A DNA stretch of 64,000 nucleotides from Aliiglaciecola sp. CAU 1673. GTDB taxonomy: Bacteria; Pseudomonadota; Gammaproteobacteria; Enterobacterales; Alteromonadaceae. The notes under the pieces were generated by a model. It ran no database searches and was not told the DNA's origin. It saw nothing but the letters and a program-made list of their open reading frames with translations. This document shows positions 46,199 to 57,245 of the stretch, piece by piece (the stretch's first letter is position 1; each line of letters starts with the position of its first letter). Made by a program: the position numbers and the translations under genes. The stretch lies in the NCBI RefSeq assembly GCF_029223185.1, contig NZ_JARHUG010000007.1, positions 124,001-188,000 on the forward strand. The letters run 5' to 3'.

Positions 46199-46663
46199 AT
46201 GAACGACGACGCCTGCGAAAATCTCAGATTAGACAACCAGTTATGTTTCGCACTTTATTCTACGTCGCTGGCGATGAGTAAGCTGTATAAGCCCCTGTTA
46301 GCTGAGTTAGGGCTTACCTATCCTCAATATCTGTTGATGATGGTGCTATGGGAGAAGGATGGCATCACTTCCACTTTGCTTGGCAAAAAGTTAGTGCAGG
46401 ATCTGGGCGCCCTCAGCCCGGTTATCAAGCGCCTAGCAGCCCAGGGACTGATAGAGCGTCGCCGCAATCCCAAAGATGACCGGGAAGTGTTGATTTATCT
46501 CACCAAGCAGGGAAAGAGCCTACGCCAAAAGGCCCTGCCGCTGCCAGAGAACCTGATCTGCGCCAGTGGATTGTCGCTTCCCGAAGTCGTCGCGCTGCGT
46601 AAGCAACTGGAGAGCTTGCGCACACATCTGCATCAATATTCGTCACAGCAACCACAAAAGTAG
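46199..46663 (+). CDS. ohrR: MarR-family peroxide sensor OhrR
   Basis: OhrR represses ohr and is released when a cysteine is oxidised by organic peroxide. The 154-residue winged-helix protein has Cys16 (DNQLCFALY, the peroxidatic position) and Cys121 (ENLICASGL, a resolving position), so it looks like a 2-Cys type, plus the wing ERRRNPKDDREVLIYLT. Start at 46199 chosen; a second frame ATG at 46148 is less likely. Confidence 0.93.
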   Translation: MNDDACENLRLDNQLCFALYSTSLAMSKLYKPLLAELGLTYPQYLLMMVLWEKDGITSTLLGKKLVQDLGALSPVIKRLAAQGLIERRRNPKDDREVLIYLTKQGKSLRQKALPLPENLICASGLSLPEVVALRKQLESLRTHLHQYSSQQPQK

Positions 46664-46710
46664 TGGTCTGATACCTATTCGAAATTTCCTATCGACCAGT
46701 TCTAAAAATA

Positions 46711-46746
46711 TAATTATCGCAACAACTATTATCGCACTAATATAAT
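46711..46746 (+). promoter_or_regulatory. Promoter/operator region of the second ohr gene
   Basis: A direct repeat ATTATCGCA at 46713-46721 and 46728-46736 (15-base pitch) precedes a perfect -10 box TATAAT at 46741-46746. OhrR is the obvious candidate regulator, but its usual box is a TACAATT-type palindrome, so the repeat may be for another factor. Confidence 0.45.
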
Positions 46747-46789
46747 GTCCACTTTAAGAACGCTATTAATTGATTAAGAGGACATCACC

Positions 46790-47209
46790 ATGCAAGTACT
46801 TTACAAAGCCAGTGTTACATCAACCGGTGGTCGTGACGGCCATGCCAAATCCAGCGATGGCATATTGGATGTGAAACTAACCACCCCCAAAGAACTTGGT
46901 GGACAAGGCGGACAGGCTACCAATCCTGAGCAATTGTTCGCTGCAGGATACTCTGCTTGCTTTATCGGGGCGCTAAAATTTGTCGCTGGCCAACAGAAAA
47001 AGGCACTACCAGGCGATACCAGCGTTAGTGCTGACGTGGGAATCGGTAAAATAGAAGGCGGATTTGGCTTGGATATCGATTTGTTTATCAACCTGCCGGG
47101 GTTGGAAAAGGCCGTAGCTAACGCTTTGGCAGAAGACGCCCACAAAGTGTGCCCTTACTCCAATGCCACACGAAACAATGTAGCGGTTAGACTGCATGTT
47201 TCAGTGTAA
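46790..47209 (+). CDS. ohr: Organic hydroperoxide resistance protein Ohr (second copy)
   Basis: A 139-residue paralogue of the protein at 45691, with both reactive cysteines kept (GYSACFIGALKF; VCPYSNATRNN). Ribosome site AAGAGGA precedes the ATG. It follows ohrR by 126 bases with a separate promoter region. Both genes appear intact. Confidence 0.95.
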   Translation: MQVLYKASVTSTGGRDGHAKSSDGILDVKLTTPKELGGQGGQATNPEQLFAAGYSACFIGALKFVAGQQKKALPGDTSVSADVGIGKIEGGFGLDIDLFINLPGLEKAVANALAEDAHKVCPYSNATRNNVAVRLHVSV

Positions 47210-47238
47210 TTTTGCCACCAGCCAATAGATCAAGGTTC

Positions 47239-47259
47239 AGGCGCCACATGCTGGCGCCT
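47239..47259. terminator. Hairpin between convergent genes
   Basis: AGGCGCCA, loop CATGC, TGGCGCCT, an 8-base perfect stem between the second ohr and the convergent solute-binding protein. No T-run follows; bidirectional terminator-like. Confidence 0.5.
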
Positions 47260-48001
47260 AATCATCTGCTTTTGCCAAACTCTGCCAAAAGGCTTTCGCG
47301 TTATCACTGTATTGTTGGTAGAAGCCTTTGGAAAAAGGAATATGCCAATAGGCCACCATAAAAGGTCTTGATGAGGCCTTTATACGGTGTGTTTCACCGA
47401 TATTGGCAACAATATATTTGCCAATCTTTTCCTCTACCACATAACCATCCAGCCGACCTTGCGCTAACTGTCTGAGACCTTCCTGCGGGGTATATTTCAT
47501 TCGGCTTAGGATCCCTGACTGACTGAGTTTGGCTTCAGCAACATAGCCAATGGGCGCGCCTATCCCCATCTTCACGTTTGAGAAGGCCGCACCATTCCAA
47601 ACGGTATGAGAAGCACGCTGAAAAACCGGGTAATTGACCTTCTCCAAGGCCAGATTGTGATCCACCTGGCCATCCGCAGTTTTAGGAAAAACCGCCCAGT
47701 CATCTCGCTCGGGGGTCCAGATCATGGAAAAGGTCGCATCGGTTTCATTGTTTTGCAGATCGCGGATACAGCGTTTCCAGGCTGAGCGATAGAATTGCAC
47801 TTTCAGTCCTACCGCCTCTGCTGCCCGTTTAATTTTTTGTGGCAATATTCCGGTGTTTTCGGCGGGCACTTCGAAGTTACCCAGCATATAAGGGGGATTC
47901 GCGTCTGACTCGTAACACACCCTGAATACCAAGTCGTCAGCCTGCACAGGGGGCGCAAATGGGAGAAGGAAGAGTAAGCCGAAGACAACAAATTTGAACA
48001 T
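47258..48001 (-). CDS. Periplasmic solute-binding protein, family 3 (orphan)
   Basis: The 247-residue precursor has a signal peptide (MFKFVVFGLLFLLPFAPPVQA) and the two-lobed SBP_bac_3 fold: NPPYMLGNF at the start, the second half around LSRMKYTPQEGLRQLAQGRLDGYVVEE. No ABC permease or ATPase gene is adjacent. It could serve a distant transporter, or be a sensor-type binding protein; ligand unknown. Confidence 0.75.
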   Translation of the reverse strand: MFKFVVFGLLFLLPFAPPVQADDLVFRVCYESDANPPYMLGNFEVPAENTGILPQKIKRAAEAVGLKVQFYRSAWKRCIRDLQNNETDATFSMIWTPERDDWAVFPKTADGQVDHNLALEKVNYPVFQRASHTVWNGAAFSNVKMGIGAPIGYVAEAKLSQSGILSRMKYTPQEGLRQLAQGRLDGYVVEEKIGKYIVANIGETHRIKASSRPFMVAYWHIPFSKGFYQQYSDNAKAFWQSLAKADD

Positions 48002-48092
48002 GCTGGACCTGTCAAATAACCCTTAAGCACAAGTCCGTATATGCCTAGACTTTCTGACACCTTATCGCCTGAAGACAATACTGACAAGCACA

Positions 48093-48120
48093 TTGACATA
48101 TGACATTTCATATATATGAT
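48093..48120 (+). promoter_or_regulatory. arsR promoter with overlapping palindrome
   Basis: TTGACA, 16 bases, TATGAT gives a strong sigma-70 promoter. It overlaps a dyad around CATATGA ... TTCATATG (48096-48130), a plausible ArsR operator. Confidence 0.7.
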
Positions 48121-48148
48121 TTTTCATATGTGAGTAATGGAATTCGTG

Positions 48149-48490
48149 ATGGACCCTATTCAATTTTTCAAATGCCTGGCACAAGATACCCGATTGAAAA
48201 GCCTGCTGCTGATTGAGCAACATCAGGAACTTTGTGTTTGCGATCTCATCGATGCATTGGCACTAAGCCAGCCTAAAGTCTCAAGGCACTTAGCCGAGCT
48301 TCGCAAGTGCGAGCTGCTGGTGGATGAGCGCAGGGGAAAGTGGGTTTACTACAAACTCCATCCCTCTCTACCCCATTGGGCCAAGCAGATTCTGGCGACA
48401 ACCCGCTTACAAAATCCCTCCTTTTTGCATGAAGAGCTGTGCCGACTGCAAACAAACGGTATTGCAGATGCAACGCGCTGTTGTCCTTAA
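48149..48490 (+). CDS. arsR: Arsenical-responsive repressor ArsR
   Basis: Winged-helix ArsR/SmtB repressor, about 113 residues. Cys29-Val-Cys31 in ELCVCDL is the classic As(III) site at the DNA-recognition helix (third Cys of the R773 site is replaced); LSQPKVSRHLAELRKCELL is the recognition helix. The start at 48149 is preferred (MDPIQFFKCL); an ATG at 48137 is in frame. It heads a five-gene arsenic operon. Confidence 0.92.
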   Translation: MDPIQFFKCLAQDTRLKSLLLIEQHQELCVCDLIDALALSQPKVSRHLAELRKCELLVDERRGKWVYYKLHPSLPHWAKQILATTRLQNPSFLHEELCRLQTNGIADATRCCP

Positions 48491-48499
48491 GGAAAGACC

Positions 48500-48970
48500 A
48501 TGAAGATCCTTTATATCTGTACCCACAATCGCTGCCGCAGCATCTTATCCGAAGCCGTTACCAATCATCTGGCCAATGGCCGTATCCAAGCCAGAAGTGC
48601 CGGTAGTCAACCAGCCGGCGAAGTCCATCCGTTGACCCTCAAGTATCTGGCCGAGGCCGGCATAAATACGGATGGGCTGGAGAGCCAGTCATGGGATGAT
48701 TTTGCCGACTTTAAACCGGATCTGGTTATCACTGTGTGTGACAGTGCCGCTGGGGAAAGCTGCCCACTGTGGATGGGTGAGAGCCTGAAGATGCACTGGG
48801 GATTGGCCGACCCGTCCAAGTTACAAGGCAGCGAGGAGGATATCGCCGCGGCTTTTCACAAAGTAATGGATGAAATCAAGAGCAGGGTCAAAGGACTTCT
48901 CAGGCTGGATCTTGAGCATTTGCAGCGGGCAAACCTGAAACACGCATTGCAATCCTTGGGAGCCCGGTAA
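48500..48970 (+). CDS. arsC: Arsenate reductase, LMW-phosphatase family ArsC
   Basis: The 156-residue protein has the low-molecular-weight phosphatase loop CTHNRCRS (Cys7, Arg13) and the later WGLADPS acid region. This type reduces As(V) with thioredoxin through cysteine relay (Cys12 and Cys79/86-type residues are also present). It follows arsR by 9 bases and overlaps arsH by one base. Confidence 0.92.
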   Translation: MKILYICTHNRCRSILSEAVTNHLANGRIQARSAGSQPAGEVHPLTLKYLAEAGINTDGLESQSWDDFADFKPDLVITVCDSAAGESCPLWMGESLKMHWGLADPSKLQGSEEDIAAAFHKVMDEIKSRVKGLLRLDLEHLQRANLKHALQSLGAR

Positions 48971-49689
48971 TGAGCGTATTGGATTTGACACTACCGAATG
49001 TCGATAACGGTCAATTCAAAACACCGCAGCTAGCAGATTTCAGCGCCTCAGCGCCAACGCATAAGCCACGGATATTGCTGTTATACGGTTCATTACGCGC
49101 TCGCTCCTATAGCAAACTGGTTATAGAAGAAAGTGCCAGACTGCTGGAAGCGATGGGCGCAGAAACGCGCATATTCGATCCCTCTGGGTTGCCGCTACCC
49201 GACGATGAGCCAGCTGAACACCATAAGGTTCAGGAACTTCGCGAACTGGTGCGCTGGTCCGAAGGCCAGGTCTGGTGCTCGCCAGAGCGCCACGGGGCCA
49301 TGACCGGCATAATGAAAGCACAAATCGACTGGATCCCTTTATCCGAAGGAGCAGTGCGCCCGACCCAGGGCAAAACTCTGGCGGTAATGCAGGTCTGTGG
49401 CGGCTCTCAGTCGTTTAATGCAGTCAATCAAATGCGGGTGCTGGGACGTTGGATGCGTATGCTTTGTATTCCTAATCAATCTTCTGTGGCCAAGGCCTTT
49501 TTGGAATTTGAGGAAAATGGTCGTATGAAGCCTTCCGGCTACTACAACCGCATCGTCGATGTGTTGGAAGAACTGATGAAATTTACCCTGCTCACCCGCG
49601 CCCACAATGCCTATCTCACCGACAGATATTCAGAGCGGGTGGAAAGCGCCGAACAACTGATGCAACGCGTCAATCAACGCAGTATTTAG
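48970..49689 (+). CDS. arsH: Arsenical resistance flavoprotein ArsH
   Basis: ArsH is an NADPH-FMN reductase that oxidises trivalent organoarsenicals such as methylarsenite. The 239-residue protein has the FMN loop [11 protein letters not shown] (40-50) and the ArsH signature [21 protein letters not shown]. It overlaps arsC by one base (TAATG) and precedes acr3 by 10 bases. Confidence 0.93.
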   Translation: MSVLDLTLPNVDNGQFKTPQLADFSASAPTHKPRILLLYGSLRARSYSKLVIEESARLLEAMGAETRIFDPSGLPLPDDEPAEHHKVQELRELVRWSEGQVWCSPERHGAMTGIMKAQIDWIPLSEGAVRPTQGKTLAVMQVCGGSQSFNAVNQMRVLGRWMRMLCIPNQSSVAKAFLEFEENGRMKPSGYYNRIVDVLEELMKFTLLTRAHNAYLTDRYSERVESAEQLMQRVNQRSI

Positions 49690-49699
49690 GAACAACACA

Positions 49700-50716
49700 A
49701 TGGGATTATTTGAACGTTATCTTTCGGTCTGGGTGGCCCTTTGTATTGCTACAGGCGTAGTGCTGGGCTCCATGCTACCTGGCGTCTTCGAACTGATTGC
49801 TACTTGGCAGTATGCCAACGTCAATCTGGTGGTAGCGGTGCTGATTTGGCTGATGATCTACCCGATGATGATCCAGGTGGATTTCGCTGCACTCAAGGAT
49901 GTGGGTAAAAAGCCGAAGGGCCTGGTACTGACACTCATCATCAACTGGCTGATTAAGCCCTTTACCATGGCGCTACTGGGCTGGCTGTTCTTTAAGGGCC
50001 TGTTTGCCGACTGGGTCGACCCGCAAACCGCCAATGAATATATCGCCGGTATGATCTTATTGGGTGTAGCGCCCTGCACCGCCATGGTGTTTGTCTGGAG
50101 CCAACTGACCAAAGGCGACCCCAATTACACGCTGGTGCAGGTGTCTATCAACGACATCATTATGATTTTCGCCTTTGCCCCTATTGCCGCCTTTTTGTTG
50201 GGCGTCTCCGATATCCAGGTGCCCTGGGAAACCTTGCTTTTGTCGGTGGTGCTTTATGTGGTGTTGCCACTTTTGGCCGGCGCCTGGACCCGCAAGCATC
50301 TGGACAAGGAACACGACCACGCTCGTCTTAATGGCTTTGTGGCAAAACTGAAGCCCTGGTCCATTGTCGGACTGCTAACCACCGTGGTGCTGCTATTTGG
50401 TTTTCAGGCGCAAACCATTTTGGCCAATCCATTGGCCATTGTGTTGATTGCCATCCCCTTACTACTGCAAACCTATGGCATCTTTGCCATCGCCTACTTT
50501 GCTGCCAAGCAGATGAAATTGCCCCACAACGTTGCCGCCCCGGCCTGTATGATTGGCACCTCAAACTTTTTTGAACTGGCAGTGGCAGTGGCGATTTCAC
50601 TATTTGGATTGCAATCGGGTGCTGCCCTGGCCACGGTGGTCGGGGTGTTAGTGGAAGTACCGGTGATGTTATCGCTGGTGTATTTTGCCAATCGCACCCG
50701 CCACTGGTTTGCCTGA
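49700..50716 (+). CDS. acr3: Arsenite efflux transporter ACR3 family
   Basis: Ten-helix arsenite exporter of 338 residues. Signatures: [15 protein letters not shown] (the conserved Cys in helix 4), [13 protein letters not shown] and the helix-9/10 segment [20 protein letters not shown]3 rather than ArsB is supported by length and these motifs. Exports As(III) generated by ArsC. Confidence 0.96.
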   Translation: MGLFERYLSVWVALCIATGVVLGSMLPGVFELIATWQYANVNLVVAVLIWLMIYPMMIQVDFAALKDVGKKPKGLVLTLIINWLIKPFTMALLGWLFFKGLFADWVDPQTANEYIAGMILLGVAPCTAMVFVWSQLTKGDPNYTLVQVSINDIIMIFAFAPIAAFLLGVSDIQVPWETLLLSVVLYVVLPLLAGAWTRKHLDKEHDHARLNGFVAKLKPWSIVGLLTTVVLLFGFQAQTILANPLAIVLIAIPLLLQTYGIFAIAYFAAKQMKLPHNVAAPACMIGTSNFFELAVAVAISLFGLQSGAALATVVGVLVEVPVMLSLVYFANRTRHWFA

Positions 50717-50749
50717 GTATTGACGCTACGATTTCGCAAAGGAACAGAT

Positions 50750-51238
50750 ATGCAGATTCGTTATGCCAAAGGGGAAGATGTTCCCGCCATTACCGCTATC
50801 TATAACGCCGGCATCGCCGCCGGCACAGGTACCTTTGAAACCCGGCTGCGCAAAAAGCAAGAAGTCGCCACCTGGCTGAAAGGTGATGCCTTGTATCCCG
50901 TGTTAGTGGCCGAAAAGGATGGCAAAATCCTCGGGTGGGCGCGGCTGATGCAGTACCGGCCACGGGACTGTTATGCCCATATTGCCGAATTCTCTATTTA
51001 CCTGGATGAAAGCGCCACCGGTCAGGGTATCGGTACACAACTGCTGAGTAAACTGCTGGAAGTTGCCAAGGTGTGGGGATTCCACAAAGTACTTTCTCGC
51101 ATCTTTACCTTTAACCAAGCCAGCCGCGCACTATGCAAAAAACTCGGCTTTCGCGAAGTGGGTATCTATGAGCGACACGGCCTCCTTAATGGCGAGTGGC
51201 TGGATGTGGTAATTGTGGAAAAACAGGTGCAAGAATAG
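50750..51238 (+). CDS. GNAT acetyltransferase, ArsN1/phosphinothricin type
   Basis: The 162-residue GNAT protein has the acetyl-CoA loop ESATGQGIGTQLLSKLLE and the typical start RYAKGEDVPAITAIYNAGI, matching phosphinothricin/methionine-sulfone N-acetyltransferases; ArsN1 members sit in ars operons and acetylate arsenicals such as arsinothricin. ATG at 50750 has AAGGA upstream. It ends the ars operon; the substrate is inferred from context only. Confidence 0.8.
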   Translation: MQIRYAKGEDVPAITAIYNAGIAAGTGTFETRLRKKQEVATWLKGDALYPVLVAEKDGKILGWARLMQYRPRDCYAHIAEFSIYLDESATGQGIGTQLLSKLLEVAKVWGFHKVLSRIFTFNQASRALCKKLGFREVGIYERHGLLNGEWLDVVIVEKQVQE

Positions 51239-51348
51239 CGTTGTTATCAGCGCAGCACTTCGGGTACACGATTTGTTACCCCGGTTGTATTTATTTTATT
51301 TGGAAAAACCATAGAATACGGCCCACTTTAACCTGACTACGGAATGTC

Positions 51349-52176
51349 ATGAAAAAACACGCGTTATTGCTTCCCCTGCTGGCACTGTCCTCTGCGGCCA
51401 TGGCCGAGGATTATCAACTCTTCGGCTCGGCCCATTACGATAAAATGGACGCCGACAGCTTTGAGCAGGATGTCCATAGTCTGTATGCCAAATACTACTT
51501 TGATAAAAAGTCCACCCTTGGCCCCTTGGCAGAGCTGGATTACATCAATAGCAAAAGCAATGTTTTTGCTCTTTACTCCAGAAGCGAAACTTCCAATGCC
51601 AATTTAAGCTACAAGGATACCGACTACTATAAGGTGGGTGGCGAGCTATTCGTCAACAACTTCCTGATTGGCGCCTCTTACAGTTATGCCGACAGTGGCT
51701 CCAGCGACTATGACAACAAAACCTATAGCCTGGGTTATCTGATCAACAAAGACTTGTTGGTTAAGGTCGTCGCTTCCGATCCGGAAAATGGCGATACCAC
51801 TTACCTATTTAGTGGCCAATATACCCACAGGTTGGGCGGCAATGACTATCTGGGCGTAACGGTCAGTGCGGATGATGAGTTCGATTATCGTGAAGTAACC
51901 AGTAAGTACTTCCGTTCTTTGGGTGAGGATCGTTACCTCTCTGCTTATGTCTTCTTATCCGATGACGAAAATTTTGGCAGTAATTGGTATCTGGGTGGCG
52001 ATTTCTACTTTAATCGCTATGTCTCGGTGGGCGTGAATTACAGCAAGAATGATTACTACAGCCTCAGGGCACAGTATTTCTTCAACAGCAATTGGTCGCT
52101 GTCTGCCCAATATAGTAGCAATGCCGATATTAGCGATTACGACGGCTATTCACTTAACTTGGAAGGTCGCTGGTAA
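51349..52176 (+). CDS. Putative porin / outer-membrane beta-barrel
   Basis: The 275-residue precursor has a signal peptide ending AMA (about residue 19) and about 12-14 amphipathic strands rich in Tyr, Ser and Asp (YYKVGGELFVNNFLIG, YTHRLGGNDYLGVTV), ending in Trp (NLEGRW). It resembles small general porins of marine bacteria. It has its own promoter region and a strong terminator. Not obviously linked to the ars operon. Confidence 0.8.
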   Translation: MKKHALLLPLLALSSAAMAEDYQLFGSAHYDKMDADSFEQDVHSLYAKYYFDKKSTLGPLAELDYINSKSNVFALYSRSETSNANLSYKDTDYYKVGGELFVNNFLIGASYSYADSGSSDYDNKTYSLGYLINKDLLVKVVASDPENGDTTYLFSGQYTHRLGGNDYLGVTVSADDEFDYREVTSKYFRSLGEDRYLSAYVFLSDDENFGSNWYLGGDFYFNRYVSVGVNYSKNDYYSLRAQYFFNSNWSLSAQYSSNADISDYDGYSLNLEGRW

Positions 52177-52195
52177 GCAGCTCTGCAGGAAACCC

Positions 52196-52232
52196 AAAAG
52201 CGGCTTGGTCGGGCAGACCAAGTCGCTTTTTT
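52196..52232. terminator. Bidirectional rho-independent terminator
   Basis: AAAAGCGGCTTGGTC, loop GGGCA, GACCAAGTCGCTTTTTT: about 12 paired bases with one mismatch, T-run on the plus side and a complementary A/T run on the minus side. It serves the porin (plus) and the Usp/SulP transcript (minus). Confidence 0.9.
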
Positions 52233-52245
52233 CTATTCCACTTTA

Positions 52246-53112
52246 TTAGCGTAACATCAACAAAGGCACATTGGATTGGGTCAGCATCTTTAAGGTCAGG
52301 CTGCCCAGGATCATCTCGCGCAGACGGCTGTGGCCAAACGACCCCATCACCATTAACTGGATATCTTCGGCTTGCTGGTAGACCAGCAATTGCTGTTCGG
52401 GAGAGCCGTCGAGCTTGGCGCTAATCACCTCAAGACCGGCATTTTGTAACCTTGCCTTGGCTTCAATCAATAAATTGCCCGGCTGACGGCCTTGCCGACA
52501 GGCGTACACCAAGTGACACTGCATGCCCTTGTACAAAGGGCTGGTACAAAGCATATCCAATGCCTTGCCAGCCGCTTCGCTGCCGTCATAAGCCAGCATA
52601 ATGCGCTTGGGCACCTGGAAGTTGCGGTTCACCACCAATACCGGCTTATGTAAGCTGCGAATAATGGTTTCCAACTGATTGCCAAGCTTGCCGCTTTGCC
52701 CATCGTGCAGTTCGCCACGTACGCCCAGCACCAATACGCGGATATGATCTTCCCATTCCACCAGGGTTTCCGTCAGAGGTCCATGACGCTGACAGCTCTC
52801 GGCACCTGTCACACCGTTTTGTGCCGCGCGCTCCACTGCCTGGGAGAGCATCATCTTACCTTGTGTTACCAGCAGCTTGCCGCGCTTGGCTTCAAGCTCG
52901 GTGAGTTCATCCAACAGATGTTCCCGACTGCCGAGGCCAATGCTACCGGATAAATCGGCTACCGCCGGTGAAGGACTTTGCTCAATATTGTGCAAAAAGG
53001 CCAGTGGCGAGCCCACTGTTTTGGCGATCCAAGCCGCATAATCGGCTACCGCACCGCTGATGGAAGAGCCGTCAATACCGGCCAGTACCATATTTTGCAT
53101 TGGTTGCTGCAT
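52246..53112 (-). CDS. Tandem universal stress protein (two Usp domains)
   Basis: 288 residues with two UspA domains (about 8-140 and 155-288). The second carries LAYDGSEAAGKALDML and the ATP-loop-like GSFGHSRLREMILGS. The first starts VLAGIDGSSISGAVADYAA. Cytoplasmic. It is coupled to the SulP gene: their stop and start share one base. Confidence 0.9.
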   Translation of the reverse strand: MQQPMQNMVLAGIDGSSISGAVADYAAWIAKTVGSPLAFLHNIEQSPSPAVADLSGSIGLGSREHLLDELTELEAKRGKLLVTQGKMMLSQAVERAAQNGVTGAESCQRHGPLTETLVEWEDHIRVLVLGVRGELHDGQSGKLGNQLETIIRSLHKPVLVVNRNFQVPKRIMLAYDGSEAAGKALDMLCTSPLYKGMQCHLVYACRQGRQPGNLLIEAKARLQNAGLEVISAKLDGSPEQQLLVYQQAEDIQLMVMGSFGHSRLREMILGSLTLKMLTQSNVPLLMLR

Positions 53113-54605
53113 CAGTGCCCTCCCAGGACTTTTTCGATTTCTTCCGGTTTATCATGGATGCCGAAACGATCCACTATGGTTTCGCTGGCTTCATTCAGGC
53201 CAATCAGCTCTACGGTTGCACCTTCACGGCGGAATTTAATCACTACCTTATCCAGTGCTGCCACCGCTGATACATCCCAGAAATGGGCGCGGCTTAAATC
53301 AATCACCACCTTATCAACCACTTCTTTAAAATCAAAGGCTGCGGCAAATTTATCCGCAGAGTTGAAAAACACCTGGCCAATAATTTTATAGGTACGGGTG
53401 CTTTGCGCCTCGTCCAGGGTTTTGTCCACATACATAAAGTGACTGACTTTGTTGGCAAAGAACAAAGCGGCCAGCAGCACGCCTACAAATACGCCATAGG
53501 CGAGGTTATGGGTAAAGACAGTGACAATTACTGTGGCCAGCATCACCACGTTGTAAGACATGGGATGAGATTTAAGATTTCTGACCGACTCCCAGCTAAA
53601 GGTACCGATGGACACCATGATCATCACCGCCACCAGCGCCGCCATTGGGATTTGGCGAATCCAGTCGCTTAGAAACACCACCATAATCAGCAAAAACACG
53701 CCGGCCACCAGGGTCGATAAACGCCCGCGACCACCGGATTTAACGTTAATTACTGACTGGCCAATCATGGCGCAACCGGCCATACCACCAATCAAACCAG
53801 AGCCGATATTGGCAATGCCTTGTCCCTTACACTCGCGGTTCTTATCACTGCTGGTATCAGTTAAATCATCGACAATGGTGGCGGTCATCAAAGACTCGAG
53901 CAGACCTACTACAGCAAGGGCAGCGGAATAGGGGAAGATAATTGCCAGGGTGTCGAAATTCAGGGGCACTTCAGGCCACAGGAAAATGGGCAGCGTATCG
54001 GGCAGTTCGCCCATATCGCCAACGGTACGAATTTCCAGGCCCATCAGCATGGCTACTGCGGTCATGGAGAGGATGCACACCAACGGTGATGGCACCAACT
54101 TGCCGATTTTAGGCACATAGGGGAACAGATAGATAATGCCCAAACCGGCGGCCGTCATGGCATATACATGCCAGGTGACATTGGTCAGCTCCGGTAACTG
54201 GGCCATAAAAATCAGAATGGCCAGGGCATTTACAAAGCCGGTAACCACCGACTTGGAGACAAAGGACATCAAACTGCCCAGTTTCAAATATCCCGCCAGA
54301 ATCTGAAGCACGCCGGTTAACAGCGTGGCCGCCAGTAAGTATTGCAAGCCGTGCTCTTTGACCAGAGTCACCATCACCAGCGCCATGGCGCCGGTAGCAG
54401 CGGAAATCATGGCCGGGCGACCACCGATAAAAGCGATAATGGTGGCAATACAAAAGGAGGCATAGAGGCCGACTTTGGGATCGACCCCGGCAATAATGGA
54501 AAAAGCGATGGCTTCGGGGATAAGCGCCAGGGCTACGACCAGACCGGCCAGTACGTCGGCGCGCACATTACCAAACCAGTCCTGTTTTGTTGAATGTAAA
54601 AGCAT
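53112..54605 (-). CDS. SulP-family anion transporter with STAS domain
   Basis: About 497 residues: 10-14 membrane segments from [22 protein letters not shown] onward and a C-terminal STAS domain (about 405-495, [21 protein letters not shown]). The ATG at 54605 ([12 protein letters not shown]) follows GGAAG by 4 bases; the frame opens further upstream but without a better start. SulP members import sulfate or bicarbonate; the linked Usp protein fits the bicarbonate-type pairs of marine bacteria, but the substrate is unproven. Confidence 0.92.
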   Translation of the reverse strand: MLLHSTKQDWFGNVRADVLAGLVVALALIPEAIAFSIIAGVDPKVGLYASFCIATIIAFIGGRPAMISAATGAMALVMVTLVKEHGLQYLLAATLLTGVLQILAGYLKLGSLMSFVSKSVVTGFVNALAILIFMAQLPELTNVTWHVYAMTAAGLGIIYLFPYVPKIGKLVPSPLVCILSMTAVAMLMGLEIRTVGDMGELPDTLPIFLWPEVPLNFDTLAIIFPYSAALAVVGLLESLMTATIVDDLTDTSSDKNRECKGQGIANIGSGLIGGMAGCAMIGQSVINVKSGGRGRLSTLVAGVFLLIMVVFLSDWIRQIPMAALVAVMIMVSIGTFSWESVRNLKSHPMSYNVVMLATVIVTVFTHNLAYGVFVGVLLAALFFANKVSHFMYVDKTLDEAQSTRTYKIIGQVFFNSADKFAAAFDFKEVVDKVVIDLSRAHFWDVSAVAALDKVVIKFRREGATVELIGLNEASETIVDRFGIHDKPEEIEKVLGGH

Positions 54606-54761
54606 GAGTCTTCCGTCAATGAGTTGGCCGGCAGTTGCCAGCCTACGGCGAAAATAAGTCAGGGAGTTGTCGGCGCGGGATCTTACGGACTGCACCAGGT
54701 TATAGCAACCACGTGATCCAAAAGCCTGATGACTGACTAGACTTGAGCTAAACAATACTAA

Positions 54762-55889
<1,128 letters not shown>

Positions 55890-55897
55890 GGAGCGCC

Positions 55898-56782
55898 ATG
55901 AATCATCTTACCGAAAAGCAAACTGCCCGCGCTTTTGGCGGCTGGCAACAACGTTTTGAACATGCTTCAGAATGTCTGAATTGCACTATGCAATTCTCCG
56001 TGTATGTTCCGCCGCAAATCTATGCCAATCAGCCACTGCCTGTGTTGTATTGGTTATCGGGATTGACCTGCACCGATGAAAACTTTTCCACCAAATCCGG
56101 CGCCCAGCGTATTGCAGCCGAATTGGGGATGATGTTGGTGATCCCCGATACCAGCCCCAGGGGCGACGGTGTGCCCGATGCGCCAGATGGCGCCTATGAC
56201 TTAGGTCTGGGTGCAGGGTTTTACCTTAATGCCAAGCAATCGCCCTGGCAGCGCCATTACCGCATGTATGACTATATTCTGGAAGAACTGCCCGAGGTGC
56301 TGGCATCCCGCTTTGAGCTGGGTAAGGCGGCTATCGCCGGTCACTCCATGGGCGGTCACGGTGCTTTGGTGCTGGCCATGCGTAATCCGGATAAATACAG
56401 CTCTGTCTCGGCCTTTGCACCTATCGTCAATCCCAGTCAATGCCCCTGGGGCCAGAAAGCCTTCACGGCCTATTTGGGCGAAGACCGCGCCAGCTGGAAA
56501 TACTATGATGCCTGCCTGCTGGCCAGAGAAATGGGGGAAAACCTGAACATTCCCATGCTAATCGATCAGGGCCTGTCGGATAATTTTCTGGAGCCCCAAC
56601 AGCTCACCCGACCGCTGGAAGAAATCTGTCGCTATCAGGGCAACCCGGCGCGCTTTCGCTACCATGGTGACTATGACCATAGCTATTACTTTATCGCCAG
56701 CTTTATCGAAGACCATCTGCAATTCCATGCGCGTCATCTGGGATTAGACACCGCCAGCAACGGTTTTCTGGCAAAAGGCTGA
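55898..56782 (+). CDS. fghA: S-formylglutathione hydrolase
   Basis: Esterase that releases formate and glutathione, the step after frmA. The 294-residue protein has the nucleophile elbow GHSMGGHG, the motif [13 protein letters not shown] and the C-terminal catalytic His region ([11 protein letters not shown]). It is about 10 residues longer at the ends than enterobacterial FghA. Operon partner of frmA. Confidence 0.96.
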   Translation: MNHLTEKQTARAFGGWQQRFEHASECLNCTMQFSVYVPPQIYANQPLPVLYWLSGLTCTDENFSTKSGAQRIAAELGMMLVIPDTSPRGDGVPDAPDGAYDLGLGAGFYLNAKQSPWQRHYRMYDYILEELPEVLASRFELGKAAIAGHSMGGHGALVLAMRNPDKYSSVSAFAPIVNPSQCPWGQKAFTAYLGEDRASWKYYDACLLAREMGENLNIPMLIDQGLSDNFLEPQQLTRPLEEICRYQGNPARFRYHGDYDHSYYFIASFIEDHLQFHARHLGLDTASNGFLAKG

Positions 56783-56834
56783 GAACTGTCTATTTTTCAA
56801 TAGGAAACCTTATACGCAGGGATAACACTGCACC

Positions 56835-57245
56835 ATGCTTCAGGCCTACCTTATCCGCGATGATATTGGCCCCGATTGCATCCGCGGCATGCTATATGCC
56901 GAAGGAGAGCTTTTCCATGTGCTGGAAAGGCCCTGGTTAAATAACAAACCCAACCAAAGTTGTATCTGCGCCGGACGCTATGAAGTAGATTTTTTAGCAC
57001 GCTCCGGCAGCGGTAAATACCGCGACGTTTACTGGTTACAAGATGTGCCGGGACGTAGCGGTATTCTTATCCACAAAGGCAATATCGTGGCCCATTCCAC
57101 GGGCTGTCTTATCCTCGGCAAACGCCGAGGTAAATTGGGAGGCCAGCGAGCTGTGCTGAATTCCCATACTGCCATGCAGGAATTTGTGGAACTAATGAAC
57201 AAGCAGGCATTTAGCCTGCAAATTCTAGGGAGCCAATCATGTTAG
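56835..57245 (+). CDS. DUF5675 protein (phage-associated family)
   Basis: 136 residues, no signal peptide, basic. The segment GRYEVDFLARSGSGKYRDVYWLQDVPGR and SGILIHKGNIVAHSTGCLILGK match the DUF5675 pattern, found mainly in phage and mobile elements near lysis genes. His and Ser/Thr residues in the HKGN...HSTGC segment look like a possible active site (inference). It overlaps the next gene by 7 bases and has a weak upstream ribosome site. Confidence 0.7.
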   Translation: MLQAYLIRDDIGPDCIRGMLYAEGELFHVLERPWLNNKPNQSCICAGRYEVDFLARSGSGKYRDVYWLQDVPGRSGILIHKGNIVAHSTGCLILGKRRGKLGGQRAVLNSHTAMQEFVELMNKQAFSLQILGSQSC

